Shown here in pieces: positions 6,774 to 12,558 of a DNA stretch of 12,558 bases. Each line of letters begins with the position of its first letter. The first letter of the stretch is position 1. The DNA is from JBMNTU01 sp050945895 (GTDB lineage Bacteria; Bacillota; Clostridia; Christensenellales; Christensenellaceae): NCBI GenBank assembly GCA_050945895.1, contig JBMNTU010000068.1, positions 1-12,558 on the forward strand. The letters run 5' to 3'. The position numbers were made by a program, and so were the translations under genes. The notes below the pieces were generated by a model. That model ran no database searches. It was not told where the DNA came from and saw nothing but the letters and a program-made list of their open reading frames with translations.

Positions 6774-6817
6774 TAGTATGTGCTGCAAAATTGATTATTT
6801 TGGCATTTTTATTGATT
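6768..6817. repeat. Three ATTGATT boxes spaced two helical turns apart; candidate TetR operator region
   Basis: AATCAAT at 6768-6774 (ATTGATT on the - strand) and ATTGATT at 6790-6796 and 6811-6817 have centres 22 and 21 bases apart. The outer two form the -35 boxes of the two divergent promoters. The middle one lies in an imperfect 22-base palindrome at 6784-6805 with TGC/GCA ends and AAA/TTT inner arms, almost exactly midway between the promoters. A TetR dimer bound here could block both. The repeats are seen; their use as operator is inferred. Confidence 0.5.
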
Positions 6818-6840
6818 CTGCAGGCGGGTTTTGCTACAAT
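6812..6840 (+). promoter_or_regulatory. Extended -10 promoter of the acyl-CoA synthetase-lgt-pncB operon
   Basis: TTGATT (6812-6817), a 17-base spacer and TACAAT (6835-6840), with TG at 6832-6833 giving an extended -10 element. Transcription should start near 6847, leaving a leader of about 41 bases that ends in the TAGGAGG ribosome binding site. Confidence 0.7.
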
Positions 6841-6887
6841 ATATTGCATAGGTTTTTTTGGGGAACTAAATAGGAGGCTGCAATTAT

Positions 6888-8552
6888 ATGTCCAGGCTTT
6901 TGGAAATTACAATCGGCGATATGCTAAAAAAACAGGCCGAATTATACCCGGATCAGGAGGCGCTCGTTGCGCCATATTCCGGTTTTCGCGTAAGCTATAA
7001 GGAGTTTGACGAGCTGACCGACCGGGTAGCGCGCGGCTTTATGGGAATGGGAATTAAAAAAGGCGACAAGGTTTCGATTTGGGCAACCAATTATCCGGAG
7101 TGGGTCATCACACAATTTGCCACAGCGAAGATGGGTGCAATCCTTGTAACGGTCAACACAAATTACAAGCAGTTTGAGCTGGAATACCTGCTCAAGCAGT
7201 CGGACACAATGACGCTTGTTATGATGGGGGGCTTCAAGGATTCCAACTATATCGAGCATATCAATGGGCTGTGCCCAGAGCTTTTGGAAAGCGAACCCGG
7301 AAAGCTTTCCGCTAAAAGGCTTCCATATTTAAAGAACGTAATTTTTCTGGACGAACAGCCCCAGCCGGGCATGTTTATGTGGAACGACCTGTACGAATTT
7401 GCAGAAAAAGTATCGCCCGAAGAGCTGGAAGCACGAAGAAAAGAGCTGGTACCGCATGATGTTATCAACATGATGTATACTTCGGGCACAACCGGATTCC
7501 CGAAAGGCGTCATGTTAACGCACTACAATCTTGTAAACAATGGGATTGCCGTTGGCGATTGCATGAATTTCACACATGAAGACAGGCAGCTTATACCGGT
7601 GCCGCTGTTCCACTGCTTTGGCTGCGTGCTGGGCATAATGGCGTCGTATACGCACGGCGCGACCATGTTGCTCATCGAATCGTTTCATCCGGTCAAAGTA
7701 ATGGAGACCGTTCAAAAAGAAAAATGCACATCGCTGCATGGAGTTCCCACTATGTTTATTTCCATGCTGGAGCATCCGGATTTCGACCGGTACGATTTTT
7801 CTACACTGCGTACAGGAATCATGGCAGGTTCACCTTGCCCAATCGAGTTTATGAAGCGCGCAATGTCCGATATGAATATGTCAGAAATTACGATTACATA
7901 CGGCCAAACAGAATCTTCACCATGCATTACAATGACGCGTACCGACGACCCGATCGAAGCACGAGTCTCAACCATCGGAAAAGTAATTCCTGGGGTAGAG
8001 GCAAAGATTATCGACACGGAGACGGGGGAAGAGGCCCCGTTCGATACGCAGGGCGAAATTGTGGCGCGCGGTTATAACATTATGAAGGGCTATTATAAAA
8101 TGCCGGAGGCCACCGCCCAGGCAATTGACGAAGACGGCTGGCTGCATACGGGCGACCTTGGCATGATGAACGAAAACGGCTACTTTAAAGTAACCGGCCG
8201 GCTGAAGGATATGATCATCCGCGGCGGGGAAAATATTTACCCGCGTGAAATAGAGGAATTTATTTACACGCACCCGGCGGTCAAAGATGTGCAAGTCATT
8301 GGCGTGCCCGATAAGCGCTATGGCGAAGAAGTAATGGCATGTATCATCCTTAAGGAAAACGAGAAAATAACCGAAGAAGCAATGATTGATTTTGTAAAGG
8401 AAGGTCTGTCCCGTTTTAAAGCGCCCCGCTATGTAAAGTTTGTAGATTCGTTTCCCATGACCGCCAGCGGCAAGATTCAAAAATACAAGCTGCGCGAATG
8501 GGCAATCGAAGAATTAGACCTAAAAGATGCGGCAGAAATAGAAACCGCCTGA
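6888..8552 (+). CDS. AMP-forming acyl-CoA synthetase (ACSF2/YngI-like)
   Basis: Activates a carboxylic acid with ATP to the acyl-adenylate and then to the CoA thioester in the cytoplasm. The 554-residue chain has the core motifs of the ANL superfamily in order: the P-loop YTSGTTGFPKG (197-207), YGQTE (338-342), WLHTGDLG (418-425), the hinge region GRLKDMIIRGGENIYP (437-452) and the C-terminal catalytic lysine Lys529 in TASGKIQKYK. Length and the overall sequence (for example VPLFHCFGCVLG and GENIYPREIEEF) recall ACSF2/YngI-type medium- or long-chain acyl-CoA synthetases better than acetyl-CoA synthetase, which is about 100 residues longer. TAGGAGG (6871-6877) lies 10 bases before ATG. It is first in an operon with lgt (31-base gap) and pncB, and is divergent from tetR. 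Lys529 is the position acylated to switch off such enzymes in other bacteria, and the sirtuin gene in this window could reverse that. The chain length is unknown. Confidence 0.93.
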   Translation: MSRLLEITIGDMLKKQAELYPDQEALVAPYSGFRVSYKEFDELTDRVARGFMGMGIKKGDKVSIWATNYPEWVITQFATAKMGAILVTVNTNYKQFELEYLLKQSDTMTLVMMGGFKDSNYIEHINGLCPELLESEPGKLSAKRLPYLKNVIFLDEQPQPGMFMWNDLYEFAEKVSPEELEARRKELVPHDVINMMYTSGTTGFPKGVMLTHYNLVNNGIAVGDCMNFTHEDRQLIPVPLFHCFGCVLGIMASYTHGATMLLIESFHPVKVMETVQKEKCTSLHGVPTMFISMLEHPDFDRYDFSTLRTGIMAGSPCPIEFMKRAMSDMNMSEITITYGQTESSPCITMTRTDDPIEARVSTIGKVIPGVEAKIIDTETGEEAPFDTQGEIVARGYNIMKGYYKMPEATAQAIDEDGWLHTGDLGMMNENGYFKVTGRLKDMIIRGGENIYPREIEEFIYTHPAVKDVQVIGVPDKRYGEEVMACIILKENEKITEEAMIDFVKEGLSRFKAPRYVKFVDSFPMTASGKIQKYKLREWAIEELDLKDAAEIETA

Positions 8553-8583
8553 TTTTTGCAAGATTCGGGGGAAACTGTAACGG

Positions 8584-9438
8584 ATGAATAAAATAGCAAT
8601 AGAAAACCTATTTGGTATAGAAGGCCTGAATATCGCATGGTACGGCATTATTATTGCTGCCGGCATTATTCTTGGGGTAACAGTAGCTGTTTTGGAGGCG
8701 CGCCGCAGGGGTTATACTGCAGAGTTGCTTTTGGATTTTATGATTATTGCTCTTCCATTGGCAATTGTTGGTGCAAGGCTCTACTATGTGGCGTTTGAGT
8801 GGGAATACTATTCACAGCACCCGGAAGAAATCATTGCCGTCTGGAATGGCGGTATTGCAATCTATGGCGCTGTAATTGGCGGGGTTGCGGCGGCTGCCAT
8901 TCTTTCCAAGTGGCGCAAATTCCCGCTGGGCAGGTTGCTCGATATTACTGCCCCCGGGCTTGTTGTCGGCCAAATCATCGGCCGCTGGGGAAACTTTGTA
9001 AACCAGGAAGCGTTTGGAAACCTCGTTACCGACCCATCGCTCCAGTTTTTCCCATACGCTGTGTTTGTGGAACAGCATTACTACGAGGGAGAATGGCTGT
9101 ACAACCAGTGGTATCAAGCAACATTTTTCTATGAAAGCATGTGGAACATCGGTGTGCTTGTCCTGCTGCTCTGGTATGCGCGCCGGGCAAAGCACGACGG
9201 AAATGTTTTTGCAATGTACCTGATTGGCTATGGAATTGGCCGTTTTTGGATCGAGGGAATACGAATACAGACGCTTACTATGGCAGGAGGAATTCCCGTT
9301 TCACAGTTCCTGTCTGCGATAATGATTGCAATCGGCGTGGTCTATATTTTGGTAATGCGCAAAAAAAATCTTCCCAACAAGCTGTATGAGGGAAGGTATG
9401 ACCGAGATTATAAAGCGCCGGCAGAAAAAACTGCGTAA
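8584..9438 (+). CDS. lgt: Prolipoprotein diacylglyceryl transferase
   Basis: Integral membrane enzyme that moves diacylglycerol from phosphatidylglycerol to the lipobox cysteine of prolipoproteins, the first step of lipoprotein maturation. The 284-residue protein has several hydrophobic segments (for example 15-37, 48-65, 90-106, 186-199 and 237-257). It carries the Lgt signature GRWGNFVNQEAFG (133-145) with Arg134, plus GARLYYV (63-69), WNGGIAIYGAVIGG (87-100), FFYES (181-185) and GIGRFWIEGIR (217-227) with Arg220 and Glu224. In the fourth motif Tyr94 stands where E. coli Lgt has histidine, as I would expect in Firmicutes proteins. The C-terminal tail (about 258-284) is charged and should be cytoplasmic. 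GGGGGA (8567-8572) is the likely ribosome binding site, a rather long 11 bases before ATG. The gene sits between the acyl-CoA synthetase gene and pncB with gaps of 31 and 35 bases. A likely substrate, the small lipoprotein, is encoded upstream at 5789-6070. Confidence 0.96.
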   Translation: MNKIAIENLFGIEGLNIAWYGIIIAAGIILGVTVAVLEARRRGYTAELLLDFMIIALPLAIVGARLYYVAFEWEYYSQHPEEIIAVWNGGIAIYGAVIGGVAAAAILSKWRKFPLGRLLDITAPGLVVGQIIGRWGNFVNQEAFGNLVTDPSLQFFPYAVFVEQHYYEGEWLYNQWYQATFFYESMWNIGVLVLLLWYARRAKHDGNVFAMYLIGYGIGRFWIEGIRIQTLTMAGGIPVSQFLSAIMIAIGVVYILVMRKKNLPNKLYEGRYDRDYKAPAEKTA

Positions 9439-9473
9439 CGTGCATATATTATATACTAAAGAGGGATACAACC

Positions 9474-10904
9474 GTGAGAAATTTGACAATGCTGACAGAC
9501 CTCTATCAGCTTACAATGATGTATGGCTACTACAAAACAGGAAAGGGCCGCGACCGTGCCGTGTTCGACCTGTTTTTCCGCAAACAGGGCTCAGAAACCA
9601 ACTATGCAGTTTTTGCAGGGCTGGAGCAAGCCATAGAGCTAATCAAAAACCTAAGCTTCGAGCCGGACGATATCGAATACCTTCGTTCGCTTAACCTGTT
9701 TGGCGAAGATTTTCTGGATTATCTTAAAACATTTAAATTCACCGGCAATATCTATGCCATCCCGGAAGGAACGGTCGTTTTCCCGATGGAGCCGCTTGTG
9801 CGGGTAGACGCGCCTATTTGCGAAGCACAGTTGATAGAAACGGCGCTCTTAAACATTGTCAACCACCAAACGCTCATTGCAACAAAAGCAAGCAGGGTAG
9901 TGCAGGCCGCGCGGGGCGATTCCGTTTTGGAGTTTGGGTTGCGGCGCGCACAAGGGCCGGATGCGGGCATTTACGGAGCGCGCGCGGCTATCATCGGCGG
10001 ATGCAGCTCCACTTCCAATGTATATACCGCCAAAAAGTTTGGCGCCAAAGCGGCAGGAACGCATGCGCACAGCTGGGTTATGAGCTTCCCCGATGAAATC
10101 AGCGCATTTCGCGCCTATGCGGAAACGTTTCCAACGGTTTGCCTGCTGCTTGTAGACACCTACGATACACTCAAAAGCGGCGTGCCCAATGCAATAAAGG
10201 TTTTTGAAGAACAACGCAAAAAAGGATATGAGCCTGTCGGTATCCGGCTGGATTCCGGAGACCTCGCCTATCTTTCCAAGCAGGCGCGGAAGATGCTGGA
10301 TGACGCCGGATTTCCGGAAGCAAAAATATTTGCCTCCGGCGACCTGGACGAATATACAATTGCAGACCTCAAGCAGCAGGGGGCAAAAATAGACGTGTGG
10401 GGCGTAGGTACGCGCCTCATCACCGGGCACGATTTTCCTGCGCTGGGCGGCGTATATAAAATGTGTGCCTATACGTCCAACGGAAAAATGACTCCAAAGC
10501 TAAAGGTCAGCGAAAATGTCTGGAAGGTCAATAACCCAGGCATAAAAAATATTGTTCGCCTGTATGGAAAAAAGGACGATATGGCCATTGCCGACTTAAT
10601 CGTGCTGGAAGGAGAGGAGATTGACACAACCCGCCCGCTGACCATTTTCGATCCCGTAAATACATGGAAAAGGACCACGATAGAAGATTTTTATATCAAA
10701 ACGCTCTTGGTACCCATTTTCGAAAACGGTAAGCTGGTGTACGAGTCGCCGTCGCTGATGGATATACAAAAATTTGCCAAGCAGGATATGGAAACATTTT
10801 GGGATGAATTGAAGCGGATCAACCGTCCGCATCTTTATAAGGTAGACCTTTCGGATAAGCTATACAACCTCAAAAAGCAGTTGCTCAACGAAGCGAAAGC
10901 CTGA
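9474..10904 (+). CDS. pncB: Nicotinate phosphoribosyltransferase
   Basis: Makes nicotinate mononucleotide from nicotinate and phosphoribosyl pyrophosphate, with ATP hydrolysis, in the Preiss-Handler route to NAD. The 476-residue length is normal for the longer Firmicutes-type enzyme. Family motifs are LTDLYQLTMMYGY (7-19), NHQTLIATKASR (130-141), EFGLRRAQGPDAG (153-165), GTHAHSWV (195-202), DTYDT (228-232), GIRLDSGDL (256-264), FASGDLDE (286-293) and WGVGTRL (309-315). The second His in GTHAHS is in the region of the histidine that is phosphorylated in the Salmonella enzyme, but I cannot fix the residue without an alignment. The start is GTG 9474: GAGGG (9461-9465) lies 8 bases before it and the N-terminus fits the family; ATG 9489 is a weaker choice. 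It is the last gene of the acyl-CoA synthetase-lgt-pncB operon and is followed by a perfect hairpin terminator. The AT-rich gap before it shows no convincing -35/-10 pair. Confidence 0.95.
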   Translation: MRNLTMLTDLYQLTMMYGYYKTGKGRDRAVFDLFFRKQGSETNYAVFAGLEQAIELIKNLSFEPDDIEYLRSLNLFGEDFLDYLKTFKFTGNIYAIPEGTVVFPMEPLVRVDAPICEAQLIETALLNIVNHQTLIATKASRVVQAARGDSVLEFGLRRAQGPDAGIYGARAAIIGGCSSTSNVYTAKKFGAKAAGTHAHSWVMSFPDEISAFRAYAETFPTVCLLLVDTYDTLKSGVPNAIKVFEEQRKKGYEPVGIRLDSGDLAYLSKQARKMLDDAGFPEAKIFASGDLDEYTIADLKQQGAKIDVWGVGTRLITGHDFPALGGVYKMCAYTSNGKMTPKLKVSENVWKVNNPGIKNIVRLYGKKDDMAIADLIVLEGEEIDTTRPLTIFDPVNTWKRTTIEDFYIKTLLVPIFENGKLVYESPSLMDIQKFAKQDMETFWDELKRINRPHLYKVDLSDKLYNLKKQLLNEAKA

Positions 10905-10912
10905 AAAGATCG

Positions 10913-10941
10913 TAGCTGCGGCAAAAGCCGCAGCTATTTTT
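10913..10941 (+). terminator. Intrinsic terminator after pncB
   Basis: TAGCTGCGGC (10913-10922) and GCCGCAGCTA (10927-10936) form a perfect 10-base stem with an AAAA loop, followed by TTTTT (10937-10941). It begins 8 bases after the pncB stop and is the strongest terminator in the window. Confidence 0.95.
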
Positions 10942-11023
10942 AACCAACAGTGGCTTTGCATTGGAATATGAAATATTTGAAATTAAAAATTGCAAAAATA
11001 TATGAAATTTTATAATTATGCTC

Positions 11024-11052
11024 TTGTTATTGAAAGATTGAAGTGATATAAT
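11024..11052 (+). promoter_or_regulatory. Promoter of gdhA
   Basis: TTGTTA (11024-11029), a 17-base spacer and a consensus TATAAT (11047-11052), with TG at 11044-11045 as an extended -10. The start would be near 11058, leaving a leader of about 35 bases. The sequence just upstream (about 10965-11020) is very AT-rich and could act as an UP element; it holds a second TATAAT (11011-11016) with a poorly spaced TTGCAA (10990-10995). No gene is seen in the gap 10942-11093. Confidence 0.75.
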
Positions 11053-11093
11053 GTCATTTGTAAAAAGAAAATCATATTATCTGGAGGGAAAAA

Positions 11094-12428
11094 ATGTCAT
11101 ATGTATCTGATGTACTAGCGATGGTAAAGGAAAAGGATGCAAGCCAACCCGAATTTATCCAGGCGGCCAGCGAGGTGCTGCCCACGCTCGAGCCGGTTAT
11201 TTCCAAACACCCGGAATACCAGAGAGCAGGGCTTTTGGAGCGCCTGGTAGAACCGGAGCGCACAGTAGTATTCCGTGTGCCGTGGGTGGATGACAGCGGT
11301 GCAACCCATGTCAACCGCGGTATGCGCGTACAGTTCAACAGTGCAATTGGTCCTTATAAAGGCGGAATCAGGTTTCATCCTTCGGTAAACCTTGGAATCA
11401 TCAAATTTTTGGGCTTTGAACAGATTTTCAAGAATTCCCTGACAGGCCTCCCGATCGGCGGCGGCAAGGGTGGTTGTGATTTTGACCCCAAAGGAAAATC
11501 TGATATGGAGGTAATGCGGTTTTGCCAGGCGTTTATGAGCGAACTGTTCCGCCATATCGGTGCAGATACCGACGTACCGGCTGGGGATATTGGCGTTGGC
11601 GCGAGGGAAATCGGCTATATGTATGGCATGTATAAAAAAATTGCCAACCGAAGCGAAGGCGTTTTAACGGGCAAAGGCCTCAGCTATGGAGGAAGCCTTG
11701 CGCGCACAGAGGCAACAGGCTATGGCCTAGTATATTTTGTCAAAGAAATGGTGGAAGGCGCAGGGAAATCGCTTAAAGGCGCTACGGTGGCCATTTCCGG
11801 TTCGGGAAACGTGGCAATTTATGCTTGCGAAAAAGCGCAGCATTACGGGGCAAAGGTGGTTACCATGTCCGACAGTAACGGATACATATTCGATCCGGAG
11901 GGTATTCGGCTCGATGTTGTAAAGGATATCAAAGAAGTGCGGCGCGGACGTATTAAGGAATATGCAGATGCTGTAAAAAGCGCGGAATACCACGATGAAA
12001 ATACGGGTGTGTGGACAGTTCCGTGCGACATTGCGTTGCCCTGCGCAACGCAAAATGAGCTGAATGAACAAAGCGCAAAGGCACTCGTTAAAAATGGCGT
12101 ATATGCGGTCGGCGAAGGCGCAAACATGCCATCGACAATCGAAGCGACCAATCATTTTCTGGAAAATGGCGTATTGTTTGCGCCGGGCAAAGCGGCCAAC
12201 GCGGGCGGTGTTGCAACCTCCGCGCTTGAAATGACGCAGAACAGCCAGCGTATGCCTTGGACGTTTGAAGAGGTAGACGCCAAGCTACAGCAGATTATGA
12301 TCAATATTTACAAGCAGTGCCATAACGCGCAAAAAACATATGGCTTTACCAATAATTTTGTTGCAGGCGCAAACATTGCGGGCTTCCAGAAGGTTGCGGA
12401 AGCTATGATGGCGCACGGAATCGTATAA
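11094..12428 (+). CDS. gdhA: Glutamate dehydrogenase, NADP-type hexameric
   Basis: Reductive amination of 2-oxoglutarate with ammonium to glutamate, or the reverse; the main link between carbon and nitrogen metabolism when ammonia is plentiful. The 444-residue protein has the small hexameric family's motifs: GPYKGGIRFHP (86-96) with Lys89, Lys113, the catalytic LPIGGGKGG (119-127) with Lys125, and VPAGDIGVG (161-169) with Asp165. These match the residue numbers I recall for Clostridium symbiosum GDH, which supports the start chosen. Residues GGSLARTEATGYG (199-211) lead into the dinucleotide fold with SGSGNVA (235-241). After its second strand comes SDSNG (259-263), as in NADP enzymes such as E. 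coli GdhA, whereas NAD-type relatives carry an acidic GPD-like segment there; the cofactor call is therefore likely but not proven. GGAGGG (11083-11088) lies 5 bases before ATG. It is a single-gene transcript with its own promoter and terminator. Confidence 0.96.
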   Translation: MSYVSDVLAMVKEKDASQPEFIQAASEVLPTLEPVISKHPEYQRAGLLERLVEPERTVVFRVPWVDDSGATHVNRGMRVQFNSAIGPYKGGIRFHPSVNLGIIKFLGFEQIFKNSLTGLPIGGGKGGCDFDPKGKSDMEVMRFCQAFMSELFRHIGADTDVPAGDIGVGAREIGYMYGMYKKIANRSEGVLTGKGLSYGGSLARTEATGYGLVYFVKEMVEGAGKSLKGATVAISGSGNVAIYACEKAQHYGAKVVTMSDSNGYIFDPEGIRLDVVKDIKEVRRGRIKEYADAVKSAEYHDENTGVWTVPCDIALPCATQNELNEQSAKALVKNGVYAVGEGANMPSTIEATNHFLENGVLFAPGKAANAGGVATSALEMTQNSQRMPWTFEEVDAKLQQIMINIYKQCHNAQKTYGFTNNFVAGANIAGFQKVAEAMMAHGIV

Positions 12429-12469
12429 AAAACAGTATGATAGCGCTATGGACATAAATCTATTCACTC

Positions 12470-12502
12470 AAACAGCACTTTTTAGAAAGGTGCTGTTTTT
12501 TT
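12470..12502 (+). terminator. Intrinsic terminator after gdhA
   Basis: AAACAGCAC (12470-12478) pairs with GTGCTGTTT (12490-12498). The stem continues inward through a T-G wobble and three T-A pairs to a TAG loop (12483-12485), giving 13 base pairs, and the T run extends to 12502. It begins 41 bases after the gdhA stop. Confidence 0.92.
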
Positions 12503-12520
12503 GTGGCAACGTTTCAAATT

Positions 12521-12549
12521 TTGTGTATTCTCAAAAAAGAGAATAGAAT
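12521..12549 (+). promoter_or_regulatory. Probable promoter for a gene beyond the window
   Basis: TTGTGT (12521-12526) and TAGAAT (12544-12549) are 17 bases apart, just after the gdhA terminator. The gene it would serve lies outside the window, so this rests on the boxes alone. The dyad described in the next entry fills the spacer. Confidence 0.4.
12526..12545. promoter_or_regulatory. Operator-like dyad TATTCTC-N6-GAGAATA
   Basis: TATTCTC (12526-12532) and GAGAATA (12539-12545) are perfect inverted 7-base arms around AAAAAA. With no T run after it, it is not a terminator. Its place between the -35 and -10 boxes of the proposed promoter suggests a repressor site. I cannot assign it to a known regulator. 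Confidence 0.45.
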
Positions 12550-12558
12550 ATTGAGCAT

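Noticed and set aside
6708..6788. TetR start at 6788 or 6725 (- strand)
   Set aside because: 6788 is upstream of the tetR promoter, neither start has a ribosome binding site, and the added residues do not resemble a TetR N-terminus.
12440..12449. ATAGCGCTAT palindrome after gdhA
   Set aside because: A 10-base perfect palindrome between a stop codon and a terminator, with no promoter context; likely chance.
1..12558. A novel defence, mobile or biosynthetic system
   Set aside because: All but one of the genes belong to a known family, with intact motifs. I found no repeats, integrase, transposase, tRNA-linked boundary, toxin-antitoxin pair or CRISPR array.

Overview
The window is an ordinary-looking stretch of bacterial chromosome. 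It holds eleven protein genes, ten on the + strand and one on the - strand, with short gaps, strong AGGAGG-type ribosome binding sites, several sigma-A-like promoters and four clear intrinsic terminators. The protein families fit an anaerobic member of the Bacillota (Clostridia): a clostridial-type hexameric glutamate dehydrogenase, a two-domain CinA, a Firmicutes-type Lgt, a single-chain acyl-CoA synthetase with a TetR regulator, and a hydroxyacyl-CoA dehydrogenase/thiolase pair. By eye the base composition is balanced (roughly half G+C). A Christensenellaceae-like gut anaerobe is possible but is only a guess. I see no rRNA, tRNA, insertion sequence, phage gene or CRISPR array.

Layout. (1) 8-2586: a 3-hydroxyacyl-CoA dehydrogenase and an SCP2-type thiolase 14 bases apart, probably the end of an acyl-CoA operon that starts before the window, closed by a terminator at 2659-2691. 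(2) 2743-5671: a family 2 glycosyltransferase, cinA and a sirtuin, tightly packed and probably one transcript from a promoter at 2706-2734. (3) 5789-6070: a small, acidic, proline/alanine-rich lipoprotein with its own promoter and a terminator shared with the convergent tetR gene. (4) 6132-6887: a TetR-family regulator and a divergent control region with two well-formed promoters and repeated ATTGATT boxes. (5) 6888-10904: acyl-CoA synthetase, lgt and pncB, probably one operon ending at a perfect hairpin terminator at 10913-10941. (6) 11094-12428: gdhA with its own promoter and terminator. (7) The last 56 bases hold a likely promoter for a gene beyond the window, with a TATTCTC-N6-GAGAATA dyad between its -35 and -10 boxes.

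Two themes link the genes. The first is acyl-CoA metabolism: activation by the AMP-forming synthetase, presumably under TetR control, and hydroxyacyl oxidation/reduction plus thiolysis or condensation by the first two genes. The second is NAD chemistry: the sirtuin consumes NAD+, the C-terminal half of CinA resembles NMN deamidase, and PncB makes nicotinate mononucleotide. I found no convincing unknown system. The best leads are the TetR control region, the NAD-linked gene set around the sirtuin, the HDCF thiolase, the near-leaderless glycosyltransferase start and the operator-like dyad at the right edge.
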